Assembly (NCBI GenBank): GCA_049366695.1
Contig: JBMNCR010000089.1
Location: forward strand, 27,513-91,512
DNA length: 64,000 nucleotides
Direction: 5' to 3'
Origin: JBMNCR01 sp049366695
Lineage (GTDB): Bacteria; Bacillota; Clostridia; Eubacteriales; Alkalibacteraceae
Shown here: positions 7,551 through 17,649 of the stretch, piece by piece
Layout: every line of letters starts with the position of its first letter
Numbering within the stretch: position 1 is the first letter of the stretch
Notes under the pieces: model-generated
The model's database searches: none
What the model saw: the letters and a program-made list of their open reading frames with translations, nothing else
Told to the model about the DNA's origin: nothing
Made by a program: the position numbers and the translations under genes

Positions 7551-9563
7551 ATGACTAATTCATATGCATTGGCTGGTAATCCAAACTGCGGTAAAACAAC
7601 AATATTTAATGAATTAACAGGGACTAGACAATACGTAGGTAATTGGACAGGAGTTACTGTGGAAAAAAGAGAAGGACAAATAAAGCATTCTGATATATAT
7701 GTAGTTGATTTACCTGGTATTTATTCGCTTTCTTCTGGTACTATTGACGAAATCATAGCTAGAGATTATATTGTAAAATCTAAACCTGATGCTTTGTTAG
7801 ATATTGTTGATGCATCTAATTTAGAAAGAAATCTATACTTAACTCTTCAACTACTTGAATTAGATATTCCAGTGGTAATTATTCTAAATATGATGGATGA
7901 AATAGAAAAAAGAGGAATTAAAATAGATGTAAAAAAATTGCAGGATTTACTAGGAGTTAAATGCATTGCGACTTCAGTAAAAAATAGAAAAGTATTGAAA
8001 GAAATCACACAGTTGGATATGAAGAATTATAAAAAGAGAGATAATTTTTATTATCTACCTAATAGTATTAAACAAGGCATTGATGATTTAGTGGAGATTA
8101 TTATTAATGAAAAAAATAGTCAAGAGATAAATAGTTATGAATGGGTTGCACTTAAGTTGCTTGAAAATGATGTGAATACAGTGGAGAGTTTTATTAATAA
8201 AAATGATGAAATAAACAATAAAGCTAGGGAAATTAGAACTAACCTAGAAGAGGAATTCAATAAGGATATTGCTACTGTTGTAACATTAGCGAGATATGAT
8301 TTTATTAATAAACTTATTAATGAGGTAGTGGATTATAATGACAAGGACATCAATGATAAGACGATATCAGATAAGATTGATTCTGTTCTTACTCATAAGA
8401 TCCTTGGATTACCTATATTTTTTAGTATAATGTGGATGATATATTATATTACTATTACTACAGTAGGAGATAGGACAATAAGCATTATGGAATGGCTTAT
8501 TGGTGATGTTATTACTAATGCAATGATAGGTTTATTAGATTTTTTAAAGGTATCCACGTGGGTATATTCCCTTGTAATTGATGGGATTATCGGAGGTGTT
8601 GGTGCTGTACTAGTATTTGTACCACAAATTATGTTGCTTTTTTTCTTCATAGCTTTTCTTGAAGATAGTGGGTATATGACTAGAATTGCATTTGTAATGG
8701 ATAAATTACTTAAAAGATTTGGATTGTCTGGTAAATCGTTTATTCCAATGATGGTTGGTTCGGGATGCTCCGTTCCAGGAATTATGGCTACGAGAACTTT
8801 GGAAAACGAAAGAGAAAGGAAACTTACAGTATTACTTACTCCATTTATATCTTGTGGTGCTAAAATGCCTGTGTATGTGATGTTTGCTTCAGCGTTCTTT
8901 GTTGAAAATGGACATTGGGTAGTATTTTCTCTTTATGCTTTAGGAATAGTAGTTGCAATGCTATCAGGAATTATTTTATCGAAAACAAAGTATAAAGGGG
9001 AAACATCGGATTTTATAATGGAGATGCCTCCTTATAGAATTCCTACTTTGAAAAGTTTGATTCTTAGAATGTGGGATAGAGGAAAAGAATTTATTAAAAA
9101 AGCAGGAACCATAATTTTTGCTGCTTCTGTATTACTCTGGTTTATGCAATCATTTAATTTACAATTACAAATGGTTGAAGATGCTAAAGAAAGTATTCTG
9201 GCAGGCGTAGGTTCAATAGTAGCACCTATTTTTAAACCTTTAGGTTTTGGTGATTGGATTTCATCGGTAGCTTTTTTAACTGGTTTTGCAGCCAAAGAAG
9301 TATTAATAAGCACTTTAAGCGTATTACAAGGAGTTGAAGAGGGAGCGGGATTATTGACATCTATAAAAAGTTTGTATACTCCAATATCTGCTTATTCTTT
9401 TATGGTATTTATACTGTTATCATCACCCTGTGTAGCGGCGATAAGTGCTATGAAACAAGAATTGAATTCTTGGAAAGAAACTGGGTTTTCAATTGTATAT
9501 CAAACAGGATTGGCTTGGGTAGTATCAATGCTAGTATTTCAGATTGGTAGTAGAATAATTTAA
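7551..9563 (+). CDS. feoB: FeoB, ferrous iron transporter
   Basis: 670 residues. N-terminal GTPase domain: G1 GNPNCGKT (9-16), G3 DLPG, G4 NMMD. A GDI-like helical linker follows to about residue 270, then two Gate domains with about eight to ten membrane helices (MVGSGCSVPGIMATRTLENERER in the first pore region, FLTGFAAKEVLIS in the second). It imports Fe2+ across the cytoplasmic membrane. The length is slightly below E. coli FeoB and typical for Firmicutes. It is preceded by feoA and followed by a small Cys-rich membrane peptide, under the Fur-like site upstream of feoA. Confidence 0.96.
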   Translation: MTNSYALAGNPNCGKTTIFNELTGTRQYVGNWTGVTVEKREGQIKHSDIYVVDLPGIYSLSSGTIDEIIARDYIVKSKPDALLDIVDASNLERNLYLTLQLLELDIPVVIILNMMDEIEKRGIKIDVKKLQDLLGVKCIATSVKNRKVLKEITQLDMKNYKKRDNFYYLPNSIKQGIDDLVEIIINEKNSQEINSYEWVALKLLENDVNTVESFINKNDEINNKAREIRTNLEEEFNKDIATVVTLARYDFINKLINEVVDYNDKDINDKTISDKIDSVLTHKILGLPIFFSIMWMIYYITITTVGDRTISIMEWLIGDVITNAMIGLLDFLKVSTWVYSLVIDGIIGGVGAVLVFVPQIMLLFFFIAFLEDSGYMTRIAFVMDKLLKRFGLSGKSFIPMMVGSGCSVPGIMATRTLENERERKLTVLLTPFISCGAKMPVYVMFASAFFVENGHWVVFSLYALGIVVAMLSGIILSKTKYKGETSDFIMEMPPYRIPTLKSLILRMWDRGKEFIKKAGTIIFAASVLLWFMQSFNLQLQMVEDAKESILAGVGSIVAPIFKPLGFGDWISSVAFLTGFAAKEVLISTLSVLQGVEEGAGLLTSIKSLYTPISAYSFMVFILLSSPCVAAISAMKQELNSWKETGFSIVYQTGLAWVVSMLVFQIGSRII

Positions 9564-9577
9564 AAGAAGGTGAGTTA

Positions 9578-9715
9578 ATGGGAAATATAATCGTACTATT
9601 ACCCATAATTATTTTTACAGTTTATGTAATATATAAAAATGTTAAATCTACTAAAGAAGGAAAATGTAGTAATTGTGATGGATGCAAATCATCATGTGGA
9701 GACATAAAAAAATAA
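9578..9715 (+). CDS. FeoB-associated Cys-rich membrane peptide
   Basis: 45 residues beginning MGNIIVLLPIIIFTVYVIY: one membrane helix, then a basic stretch and a Cys-rich tail with four cysteines (CSNCDGCKSSC). It starts 15 bases after feoB with AAGGTGAG upstream and ends just before the terminator. This layout matches the small Cys-rich proteins found after feoB in many Firmicutes, thought to assist iron transport or bind metal at the membrane. Function is inferred from context. Confidence 0.85.
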   Translation: MGNIIVLLPIIIFTVYVIYKNVKSTKEGKCSNCDGCKSSCGDIKK

Positions 9716-9720
9716 AAATA

Positions 9721-9760
9721 AATAATACTACCTCTTATATTCGGAGGTAGTATTATTTTA
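9721..9760. terminator. Bidirectional terminator between feo operon and a converging gene
   Basis: A 14-bp perfect stem (9721-9734 with 9744-9757), flanked by A-rich and T-rich sequence on both sides, between convergent genes. Confidence 0.85.
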
Positions 9761-10009
9761 TGTAATTATATAGTTAATTCTTTTAAATAAATTTTTTGTT
9801 TTATATACTTTGTTCAAAAGTTCTTTGCCCAATTCTATTGCTTCATCTTCAGATAAATTCAAACGTACGTCTCGTGATTCTAATAAATCAAAAGGAGAGT
9901 TTTTAATAAACTTTTTAAATGTGTAGCCACCAAAAATTTTTTTTTGTATCTGAACTTCAAATTCATTATTTGACAAAGTTATTGATTCATCTTTTTTATT
10001 TAGTATCAT
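9758..10009 (-). CDS. Hypothetical protein, 83 residues
   Basis: A short, soluble, charged protein containing FEVQIQKKIFGGYTFKKFI and a C-terminal helix. No family is recognised. I prefer the second ATG (10007-10009), nine bases after AGGAAGG (10019-10025); the first ATG at 10013-10015 sits only three bases from that site. The good ribosome site and a terminator at its 3' end support it as a real gene. It is divergent from uvrC. Confidence 0.6.
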   Translation of the reverse strand: MILNKKDESITLSNNEFEVQIQKKIFGGYTFKKFIKNSPFDLLESRDVRLNLSEDEAIELGKELLNKVYKTKNLFKRINYIIT

Positions 10010-10140
10010 AAGCATTTACCTTCCTATCGAACTTTTTATCTAATAATTTGTATGTTATTATATATATACCTTATTATACTTAAATAAACCTTAATTTGAA
10101 TATTTTTTTTAATATTTTAATAAAAATTGGAGAAGAAATA

Positions 10141-11970
10141 ATGATAGATAGCAATAAATTGAAAAGCTTACCTGATAAACCGGGCATTTATTTAATGAAA
10201 GACATTGATGGAAATATTATCTATGTAGGAAAAGCTATTAATTTGAAAAATAGAGTTAGACAATATTTTCGTGATTCTGAAAAAAGTACAATAAAAGTTG
10301 CAATAATGGTTGATAATATAGAAGATTTTGAAATAATAACAACTGACACTGAAATGGAAGCTCTTATTTTAGAGTGTAACTTGATAAAGAAATATATGCC
10401 AAGATTTAATGTTATGTTAAAGGACGATAAAAGTTACCCATTTATTAAAGTTACTATAAATGAAAAATATCCCAGAGTAATAATGACCAGAAAGATAAAA
10501 AAAGATGGTGCTAAATATTATGGCCCATTTACAAATGTATTGTCTGTTAAACAGACAATAGAACTTATCAATAAACTTTATCCAATAAAAATGTGTAATA
10601 GAAAATTTAATAATAAGAAAAAAGAAAGACCTTGTTTAAACTATCATATCAATCAATGTTTAGGTGTATGTCAAGGGAATGTTCCTTTAGAAGAATATCA
10701 AGTATTTGTAAATGAGATTATTAATATATTAAATGGAAAATACGAAAATGTGCTTGAAAAATTAAAAATTGAGATGCAAGATGCATCAAAATATTTAGAT
10801 TTTGAGAAAGCTGCAAAAATAAGAGATCAGATAAATGGTATCATCCATATAACAGAAAAACAAAAGATTATCACAAATTCCTTTGAAGATCAAGATGTTA
10901 TAGGATTTAATATAGATGAGTCCATAATTTGCATACAAGTTTTTTTTATTAGAAAAGGAAAACTGCTTGGAAGAGAACACTTTATTTTTGAAGAAGTTCA
11001 TGATGAAAAAGATGTATTAAATCAATTTGTGAAACAATTTTATAATAATGCTTCATTTATACCAAAAGAGATATTATTACAAAGCGATATTGATGATTTA
11101 TTCATTATTCAAGATTGGTTAAGTGATAAAAAAGGACGTAAAGTAACTATTAGAATTCCGAAAAAGGGAAATAAAAAGAAACTGATAAATATGGTAGAAG
11201 ATAATGCTAAAGTAACATTAAATGAACATAAAATCAAGATAGATAAAAATAAGAAAAAAATGGATGAGATTTATCAGTGGTTTAAAGAAAATATTGGTAT
11301 AAAAGAATTTCCTTATAGAATAGAAGCTTTCGATATATCTAATATAAAGGGAACTGATAATGTTGGAAGCATGGTGGTCTTTGAAAATATAAAAGCTAAT
11401 AAGAAAGCCTATAGAAGATATAAAATAAAGAATATTACAGGACAAAATGATTATGGTAGCATGCAAGAGATAGTTTTCAGGAGAATTGAGAGAGGTTTAA
11501 AAGAATTAAAAGCAGGAGAGAAGGGTAGTTTCTTACCCCTTCCCAACATTATTTTATTAGATGGTGGACTTGGACATGTTAACTCAATAAAAGAAATATT
11601 GAAGCTTTATCCACAGATTAATATTCCAATTTGTGGTCTAGTTAAAGATGAACATCATCGATTAAGAGAAATAATTTATGAAGGAGAGAACATAAAAATT
11701 CCACCTTCTACACAGATATATTATTTCTTAAATAATATATCTGAGGAAGTTCATAGATTTGCAATTGAATATCATAGGAAAGTTAGAAAAGATAATTTGA
11801 TTCAATCAGAATTAAATAATATTGAAGGGGTTGGTGACGTTAAAAGAAATTTATTGCTAAAATACTTCAGAAATATTGATAATATAAAAAAAGCAACTGT
11901 TGAAGAGCTTTTGCAAGTAGAGGGTATAAATGATAAAATAGCTAAAAATATATGTGATTATTTTAGATAA
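10141..11970 (+). CDS. uvrC: UvrC, excinuclease ABC subunit C
   Basis: 609 residues, normal UvrC length. GIY-YIG nuclease at the N terminus (KPGIYLMKDIDGNIIYVGKA, residues 14-33), a Cys-rich region (CNRKF...CLNYHINQCLGVC), the UVR helical motif that contacts UvrB (residues about 205-235), the RNase-H-like 5' nuclease (EAFDISNIKGTDNVGSMVVF, LLDGGLGH), and a helix-hairpin-helix tail (NIEGVGDVKRNLLLKYF). It makes both incisions in nucleotide excision repair. ATG 10141 follows GGAGAAG; an earlier in-frame ATG at 10096 lacks a site. It is the first gene of a six-gene run. Confidence 0.96.
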   Translation: MIDSNKLKSLPDKPGIYLMKDIDGNIIYVGKAINLKNRVRQYFRDSEKSTIKVAIMVDNIEDFEIITTDTEMEALILECNLIKKYMPRFNVMLKDDKSYPFIKVTINEKYPRVIMTRKIKKDGAKYYGPFTNVLSVKQTIELINKLYPIKMCNRKFNNKKKERPCLNYHINQCLGVCQGNVPLEEYQVFVNEIINILNGKYENVLEKLKIEMQDASKYLDFEKAAKIRDQINGIIHITEKQKIITNSFEDQDVIGFNIDESIICIQVFFIRKGKLLGREHFIFEEVHDEKDVLNQFVKQFYNNASFIPKEILLQSDIDDLFIIQDWLSDKKGRKVTIRIPKKGNKKKLINMVEDNAKVTLNEHKIKIDKNKKKMDEIYQWFKENIGIKEFPYRIEAFDISNIKGTDNVGSMVVFENIKANKKAYRRYKIKNITGQNDYGSMQEIVFRRIERGLKELKAGEKGSFLPLPNIILLDGGLGHVNSIKEILKLYPQINIPICGLVKDEHHRLREIIYEGENIKIPPSTQIYYFLNNISEEVHRFAIEYHRKVRKDNLIQSELNNIEGVGDVKRNLLLKYFRNIDNIKKATVEELLQVEGINDKIAKNICDYFR

Positions 11971-12004
11971 TAGGGGCTATTTAAATTACATATGGAGGCT
12001 AAAA

Positions 12005-12805
12005 ATGAAATATAAACTATTGGCAGTAGATATTGATGGAACATTACTTAATAGTAAGGGGAAACTTACTAAAGAAACAAAAAAAATAATTATTAAGGCA
12101 ATACAAAATAATGTTGTATTTGTTATAAGTACTGGAAGACCTATACAAGGTGTAGAAAGTTTAATTGATGAAATAGGGTTTGATTTACCTTTCATTACAT
12201 ATAATGGGGCCATGGTAGTTAAAGGAAAAAGTCGAGAAGTTTTATATGAAAAGAATTTGTCTAGACAGGATGCGCAGGAAGTGTATAATTATGGTGAAAA
12301 ATATAATACAACTATGATTATTTGGGCAAAGAATAAATTATATGTAAATGTGATAAATGAAAAATCTAGAGAATATAGTAAATTAGCTTCAACAGATTTA
12401 ATAAAAATTAATAGACTTAAAGAGATAGAAGATGATATTACTAAAATCTTATGGTATGATGATCATTCAATATTAGAGAACTATCAAAATGAATTAAAAG
12501 TTTTATTAAATAATAATATAAAAAATCATTTCTCGAGACCTTATTTTTTGGAATTTGTAGATTCTAATGCTACTAAGGCTATTGCTATTGAGAAATTATG
12601 TGATTATTTTTCAATTAGTATCAATGAAACGATAGCCATAGGGGATGGATATAATGATTTATCTATGATAAAAGTAGCTGGTTTAGGAGTTGCAATGGAA
12701 AATGCTCCACAAGAAATAAAAGACGCTGCAAAATATATAACAACATCATGTGATAAAGAAGGAGTAGCAAATGTAATAAAGAAATTTATTTTGGAGGATA
12801 TGTAA
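12005..12805 (+). CDS. HAD superfamily phosphatase, Cof type
   Basis: 266 residues. HAD motif I DIDGTLLNSKGKLT near the N terminus (nucleophile D8, acid D10), motif II STGRP, and motifs III/IV in ATKAIAIEKL and GDGYNDLSMIKVAGLGVAMENA near the C terminus; Cof-type C2 cap between. It dephosphorylates small phosphorylated metabolites such as sugar phosphates or flavin and PLP intermediates; the substrate is unknown. The start at 12005 has TATGGAGG upstream. It ends directly against hprK. Confidence 0.88.
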   Translation: MKYKLLAVDIDGTLLNSKGKLTKETKKIIIKAIQNNVVFVISTGRPIQGVESLIDEIGFDLPFITYNGAMVVKGKSREVLYEKNLSRQDAQEVYNYGEKYNTTMIIWAKNKLYVNVINEKSREYSKLASTDLIKINRLKEIEDDITKILWYDDHSILENYQNELKVLLNNNIKNHFSRPYFLEFVDSNATKAIAIEKLCDYFSISINETIAIGDGYNDLSMIKVAGLGVAMENAPQEIKDAAKYITTSCDKEGVANVIKKFILEDM

Positions 12806-13720
12806 ATGCAAATTAGTATTAAAGAATTTTGTACAGATTTAAATCTAGAAATACTGCATGATGGTGATGAAGAGCATATTAGTATTACAAATAGTAATAT
12901 TAATAGACCAGGATTACAACTTTATGGTTTTTACGAACATTTTGATTATGATAGAGTTCAAATAATTGGTAAAGTGGAATATAGTTATCTCGATCATCTT
13001 TCATTGGAAGATAAACATAAAAAAATAGATAAGTTTTTCACATATTCTTTTCCTTGTTTAATTATTGCTTGGGGATTAGAAGTAGATGAATATATGTTGG
13101 AATTGGCAAAAAAACATAAAAAAATATTATTGAGAACCAAAAGACAAACTTCTAAAATCATATATAAAACTATGAACTATTTAGATGAATACTTAGCACC
13201 TATTATATCAATTCATGGAGTTTTGGTAGAAGTTTTTGGTGTTGGGGTATTGATAACCGGAACTAGCGGAGTGGGAAAAAGTGAAACTGCTCTTGAATTA
13301 GTAAAAAGAGGGCATCGCTTAATATCTGATGATGTTGTAGAAATTAAAAGGATAAGCGATATTCATTTGATTGGTACAGCTCCAGAACTATTAAAACAAT
13401 ATATGGAAATAAGGGGTATAGGCATAATAGATGTAAGGACCCTTTATGGAATAGGAGCTGTTAAAGAATCCGTGGAGCTAGATATGTGTATTAATCTAAA
13501 GAAATGGGTACCTGGAGAGTATTATGATAGACTCGGTCTAGAAAATGAGTATATAGATATTTTAGAATTAAAAATTCCTAAAGTTAATATTCCAGTGTCT
13601 TCTGGAAGAAATCTAGCTATTATTATTGAAACAGCAGCAAAAAATAATAGACAAAAAGTGATGGGTATCAATTCTGCAAAAGAATTTTGTGACAAAATTT
13701 ATAAAGCGACAAATAATTAA
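12806..13720 (+). CDS. hprK: HPr kinase/phosphorylase
   Basis: 304 residues, full length. The P-loop GTSGVGKS occupies residues 152-159, H137 of the IHG motif precedes it, the D of LISDDVVEI follows, and the family signature EIRGIGIIDVRTLYGIGAV is present. The enzyme phosphorylates HPr on serine and reverses this by phosphorolysis, linking sugar uptake to carbon catabolite control. The ATG abuts the stop of the HAD gene, so translation is coupled. Its presence is strong evidence of a Firmicutes-type organism. Confidence 0.96.
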   Translation: MQISIKEFCTDLNLEILHDGDEEHISITNSNINRPGLQLYGFYEHFDYDRVQIIGKVEYSYLDHLSLEDKHKKIDKFFTYSFPCLIIAWGLEVDEYMLELAKKHKKILLRTKRQTSKIIYKTMNYLDEYLAPIISIHGVLVEVFGVGVLITGTSGVGKSETALELVKRGHRLISDDVVEIKRISDIHLIGTAPELLKQYMEIRGIGIIDVRTLYGIGAVKESVELDMCINLKKWVPGEYYDRLGLENEYIDILELKIPKVNIPVSSGRNLAIIIETAAKNNRQKVMGINSAKEFCDKIYKATNN

Positions 13721-13735
13721 ATTGGAGTGAGTATA

Positions 13736-14491
13736 TTGGAAATAGTATTAGATACACATATTCATACTATTGCGTGCAATCATGCATATAGTACTATTAA
13801 GGAAATTGTAGATGAAGCAAAAAAAAAGGATTTAGAACTTGTGTGTATAACAGAACATGGGCCAAAAATGCCAGGAGGTCCACATAAGTATTTTTTTGCT
13901 AATATTAAAGTAATACCTCCGGAAATAGAAGGGGTAAAAGTATTAAAGGGAATAGAGTCAAATATACTTAGTGTTGACGGTGATATTGATTTGCCAAGTG
14001 AGTATGAAGACCGAATGGAAATAATACTAGCAGGTTTGCATAGTATGTGTTTAAGTCCTGGTTCAAAAAAAGAAAATACGAGGGCAGTAATAAATACTAT
14101 GAAGAAAGAAATTGTAGATATTATCGTTCATCTTGGAAATCCTGTATATGAACTTGACTACGATGAAATAATAAAAGCTGCTATAGACACTAAAACTTTT
14201 ATTGAAATAAATAATAGTTCTTTCGTGCACACTCGAAAAGGAAGTCATCCAAACTGTTTAAAAATTGCACAAAAATGTATGAAATTAAATGTGCCAGTTA
14301 CATTAGGTAGTGATGCTCATTTTGCTTCTGATATAGGTGTATATACAGAGGCATTAAAAATGCTTAAGAGTATAGATTTTCCTCAAGAATTAATAATTAA
14401 TACTAAAGTCGATACGTTATTAAACTATTTAAAAGGCAAAGGCAGAAAAATCTTATTAGATCCAAGAAAAAATATAAAAGGAGAAGAATAA
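13736..14491 (+). CDS. PHP-domain phosphatase (YcdX-like)
   Basis: 251 residues. PHP metal-binding motifs: DTHIHTIACNHAYS at the N terminus, ITEHGPKMPG, HLGNP, and GSDAHFA near the C terminus, which supply the trinuclear metal site. Relatives are phosphatases of small substrates. The likely start is TTG 13736, eight bases after TTGGAG; a GTG at 13727 overlaps that site. It sits between hprK and a cyclophilin, in line with both, with almost no gaps. Confidence 0.85.
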   Translation: MEIVLDTHIHTIACNHAYSTIKEIVDEAKKKDLELVCITEHGPKMPGGPHKYFFANIKVIPPEIEGVKVLKGIESNILSVDGDIDLPSEYEDRMEIILAGLHSMCLSPGSKKENTRAVINTMKKEIVDIIVHLGNPVYELDYDEIIKAAIDTKTFIEINNSSFVHTRKGSHPNCLKIAQKCMKLNVPVTLGSDAHFASDIGVYTEALKMLKSIDFPQELIINTKVDTLLNYLKGKGRKILLDPRKNIKGEE

Positions 14492-14492
14492 A

Positions 14493-15017
14493 ATGAATAA
14501 AAACCCAAAAGTTACTATTAAATTGGAAAATGGAGAATTTATAGAGTTAGAGTTGTATCCTGATATTGCTCCTAATACTGTAAATAATTTTATTTCGTTA
14601 GCAAACAAGAAATTTTATGATGGTTTGGTATTTCATAGAATAATCAAAAGCTTTATGATTCAGGGAGGGTGTCCTAATGGGTCTGGTTCTGGAGGTCCAG
14701 GATATTCAATCAAAGGAGAATTTAGCCAAAACGGTTTTAAAAATGATTTAAAACATTTAAAAGGAGTCATATCTATGGCAAGAACTATGGATCCAGATAC
14801 AGCAGGGTCACAGTTCTTTATTATGCATGAAAATTCTCCTCATTTGGATGGACAATATGCGGCATTTGGTAAAGTGATACAAGGTATCGATGTAATAGAT
14901 AAGATTGCTGAGTGTAAGACTAACTTTAATGACAAACCCAAAGATGATATAATAATTGAAGAAGTAATTGTAGATACATTTGGGGTAGATTACCCTGAAC
15001 CTAAAAAGATTAGCTAA
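14493..15017 (+). CDS. Peptidyl-prolyl cis-trans isomerase, cyclophilin type
   Basis: 174 residues, short cytoplasmic cyclophilin. Catalytic region FHRIIKSFMIQGGCPNGSGSGGPGY (in FHRIIKSFMIQGG the arginine is the catalytic one), then SMARTMDPDTAGSQFFIM and FGKVIQGIDVIDKI. It accelerates proline isomerisation in folding proteins. There is no signal peptide. It starts 2 bases after the PHP gene with AAAGGAGAAG upstream. Confidence 0.93.
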   Translation: MNKNPKVTIKLENGEFIELELYPDIAPNTVNNFISLANKKFYDGLVFHRIIKSFMIQGGCPNGSGSGGPGYSIKGEFSQNGFKNDLKHLKGVISMARTMDPDTAGSQFFIMHENSPHLDGQYAAFGKVIQGIDVIDKIAECKTNFNDKPKDDIIIEEVIVDTFGVDYPEPKKIS

Positions 15018-15044
15018 ATTAGATTAATAATTAGGGGGATGTAT

Positions 15045-15917
15045 ATGAGTAGTATTAAAATAATAACTGATAGTGCAAGTGATTTACCAAAAGACATTAT
15101 AGAAGAATATGACATAGATGTATTGCCTTTGTTAGTAATTGAGGGAGAGAAGGAATACAGAGATTATGAAACTCTTATGCCACAAGAACTTTTTAAAAAA
15201 ATGAAAGAAGGAGTTTCCTTCACTACATCACAAGTAGCAACTAGTGATTATTATAGGAAATTTGAAAAATATATTATAGACGGTAGAGAGTGCATTTACA
15301 TTGCGTTTTCATCCAATTTATCCGGTTGTTATCAGGGTTCATTACTTGCACTAGAACAATTAAAAGAAAAATATTCTGATGATAAGGTGAAGATACATGT
15401 ATATGATACTAAATGTGCTTCGCTAGGTTTTGGATTAGTGGTATTAAAAGCTGCAAAAATGGCTAAGGAAGAGAAAGAGTTAAAAGAAATATTAAAGGCT
15501 GTTGAGTTTTACTCGAAAAACATGGAACATATCTTTACAGTATTTGATCTGGATTATTTACATAGAGGGGGAAGGCTTAAAAAAAGTGCAGCAGTTATTG
15601 GAAATCTTCTAAATTTATATCCTATTTTAAATGTGGAAGATGGAAATTTACATGTAATAGAAACCGTAAGAGGTAGAAAGAAACATTATAAGAAAATAAT
15701 TAATTTTATTGAGAATAGAGGAATTGATCTAGAAAACCAAACAATAGGTATTGTTTATGGAGATGATGCTGAAATTGTAGTAGAAATTAAAAATTTTTTT
15801 AAAGAGAAGTATAATACTGAAAACTTTATTACAAGAGAAGTTGGATCTGTTATAGGAGCACATACAGGTCCTGAAATGTACTCAATATTTTTTTTAAAGG
15901 CTAAAGATCCATTTTAG
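15045..15917 (+). CDS. DegV family fatty-acid-binding protein (FakB-like)
   Basis: 290 residues. N terminus IITDSASDLPKDIIEEYDI and the family motifs FTTSQVATSDY, IAFSSNLSGCYQGS, HRGGRLKK and VIGAHTGPEMYSIFF. DegV/FakB proteins bind a fatty acid and present it to the FakA kinase for phospholipid synthesis; no fakA is seen in this window. The ATG at 15045 is preferred over 15039, which is too close to AGGGGG. It is the last gene of the uvrC run, and a second DegV paralogue lies at 17.65 kb. Confidence 0.9.
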   Translation: MSSIKIITDSASDLPKDIIEEYDIDVLPLLVIEGEKEYRDYETLMPQELFKKMKEGVSFTTSQVATSDYYRKFEKYIIDGRECIYIAFSSNLSGCYQGSLLALEQLKEKYSDDKVKIHVYDTKCASLGFGLVVLKAAKMAKEEKELKEILKAVEFYSKNMEHIFTVFDLDYLHRGGRLKKSAAVIGNLLNLYPILNVEDGNLHVIETVRGRKKHYKKIINFIENRGIDLENQTIGIVYGDDAEIVVEIKNFFKEKYNTENFITREVGSVIGAHTGPEMYSIFFLKAKDPF

Positions 15918-16000
15918 AAGAAGAAAAAGGAATGAATTTAGGTTTCAAGATGATATCATTATTAGCATATGATCATATATTAAGCTTATTAATCAAATAT

Positions 16001-16030
16001 AAAAAATTCTAGGTTATCCTAGAATTTTTT
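16001..16030. terminator. Bidirectional terminator between degV and pgi
   Basis: A 13-bp stem (16001-16013 with 16018-16030), loop TTAT, with an A run on one side and a T run on the other, placed between convergent genes. Confidence 0.85.
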
Positions 16031-16176
16031 ATTGAGAATGAAAGCTAACTTCACTAGTCTTTTCTACTGAAATTTTCACGAAAATATCCAGATAGATTTT
16101 TTTATTAGCAATCCAGTATGCCAACAAAAGCAACATAGTCACTTTTTTATTTTAAACTATTAATATTAAATAAGTA

Positions 16177-17517
16177 TTATTTTGGTCTCTTTAGAAGATT
16201 ATTACTTATCTCTTCAAAACCTGGTTTCCCTAATAAACCAAACATATTTTTCTTATAGGATTCTACCCCTGGTTGGTTAAAAGGGTTTACTCCTAATAAA
16301 TAACCACTTAATGCGCAGGACATTTCAAAAAAGTAAATTAATTTACCAATAGAATAAGCACTAATACTGGGAAGATTAATAATTAAATTAGGAACATCTC
16401 CATCTATATGTGCATATAAAGTACCTAAAAGAGCTTGTTTATTTACGTAATTCATTCCTTTCCCTTTAAGATAATTTAACCCATCTAAGTCATATTCATC
16501 ATAAGGTATTGTTAAGTCTATATCCATGTTTTCAACATTTATTATGGTTTCAAAAATATTTCGTTTACCTTCTTGAATAATTTGACCTAATGAATGTAAG
16601 TCGGTTGAAAAATTAACTGAAGCAGGGAAAATACCTTTTCCATCTTTTCCGTCACTCTCTCCAAATAATTGTTTCCACCATTCGGATAAATAATTCAATG
16701 ATGGTTCGTAGTTTACAAGTATTTCAATATCTTTTGCCTTATTATATAATATATTTCTTACAGCAGCATATTGATAACAAGGGTTTTTGCTAATATCTTT
16801 TGAAGCATATTCTTTACAACCATCTTTGGCACCTAATATAAACTCGTCAATATTAATACCCGATACGGCAATAGGTAATAAACCGACTGGAGTGTGTACT
16901 GAATATCTTCCGCCGACATTATTTGGGATGACAAAACTAGTATAACCTTGTTCATCAGCCATTTTTTTGAGAGCTCCTTTATTAGCATCGGTTGTTACGT
17001 ATATTCTCTCAGCTGCTTTTTCTTTTCCATATTTTTTTTCAACAATTTCTTTAAAAAATCTGAAAGCTATTGCAGGCTCAGTAGTTGTGCCAGATTTAGA
17101 AATGATATTAATACTTAATTCCTTATCTTTAGTAATATCTATCAGATGTTTTAAATAAGTAGAACTGATATTTTGTCCTGCAAAATATATTTTAGGATAT
17201 TGTCTACTTTTATTGTCTAATTCATTATAAAAAGTATGAGTAAGGGAGCTTATTACAGACTTAGAGCCAAGATAGGACCCTCCTATTCCTATAACTATAA
17301 GTATGTCAGAATCTTCTTGAATCTTTAGAGCAGCTTTCTTTACTTGTTCTAATAAAGTATTATTAATGCTATTTGGATAGTCTATCCAACCAGTATATTC
17401 ATTTCCTATTCCTTTTCTATTATTTAATGTATCGTGGATAGAAAAAAGTTGTGGATATAGATTTGTAATTTCTTGTTCTTTAATAAAAGAATTTGAATAA
17501 TCAAATAAAATTGACAT
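16177..17517 (-). CDS. pgi: Glucose-6-phosphate isomerase
   Basis: 446 residues, the short Firmicutes form. Family signatures: VIGIGGSYLGSKSVI near the N terminus, SKSGTTTEPAIAFR for phosphate binding, NNVGGRYSVHTPVGLLPIA, and LSEWWKQLFGESDGKDGKG. It interconverts glucose-6-phosphate and fructose-6-phosphate in glycolysis. The start is the ATG at 17515-17517, six bases after GGAGG; the TTG just before it is also in frame. It is monocistronic. Confidence 0.96.
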   Translation of the reverse strand: MSILFDYSNSFIKEQEITNLYPQLFSIHDTLNNRKGIGNEYTGWIDYPNSINNTLLEQVKKAALKIQEDSDILIVIGIGGSYLGSKSVISSLTHTFYNELDNKSRQYPKIYFAGQNISSTYLKHLIDITKDKELSINIISKSGTTTEPAIAFRFFKEIVEKKYGKEKAAERIYVTTDANKGALKKMADEQGYTSFVIPNNVGGRYSVHTPVGLLPIAVSGINIDEFILGAKDGCKEYASKDISKNPCYQYAAVRNILYNKAKDIEILVNYEPSLNYLSEWWKQLFGESDGKDGKGIFPASVNFSTDLHSLGQIIQEGKRNIFETIINVENMDIDLTIPYDEYDLDGLNYLKGKGMNYVNKQALLGTLYAHIDGDVPNLIINLPSISAYSIGKLIYFFEMSCALSGYLLGVNPFNQPGVESYKKNMFGLLGKPGFEEISNNLLKRPK

Positions 17518-17649
17518 CAATTTCCTCCTTTGCTACTATTATTTATTTATAATACCCTTATTATAACAAAATAATAGTATTATTAAAGTATAATCTCTTT
17601 ATATAAGAATCATAATATGATAATATTACACTATGCAAGGAGGGTAAAT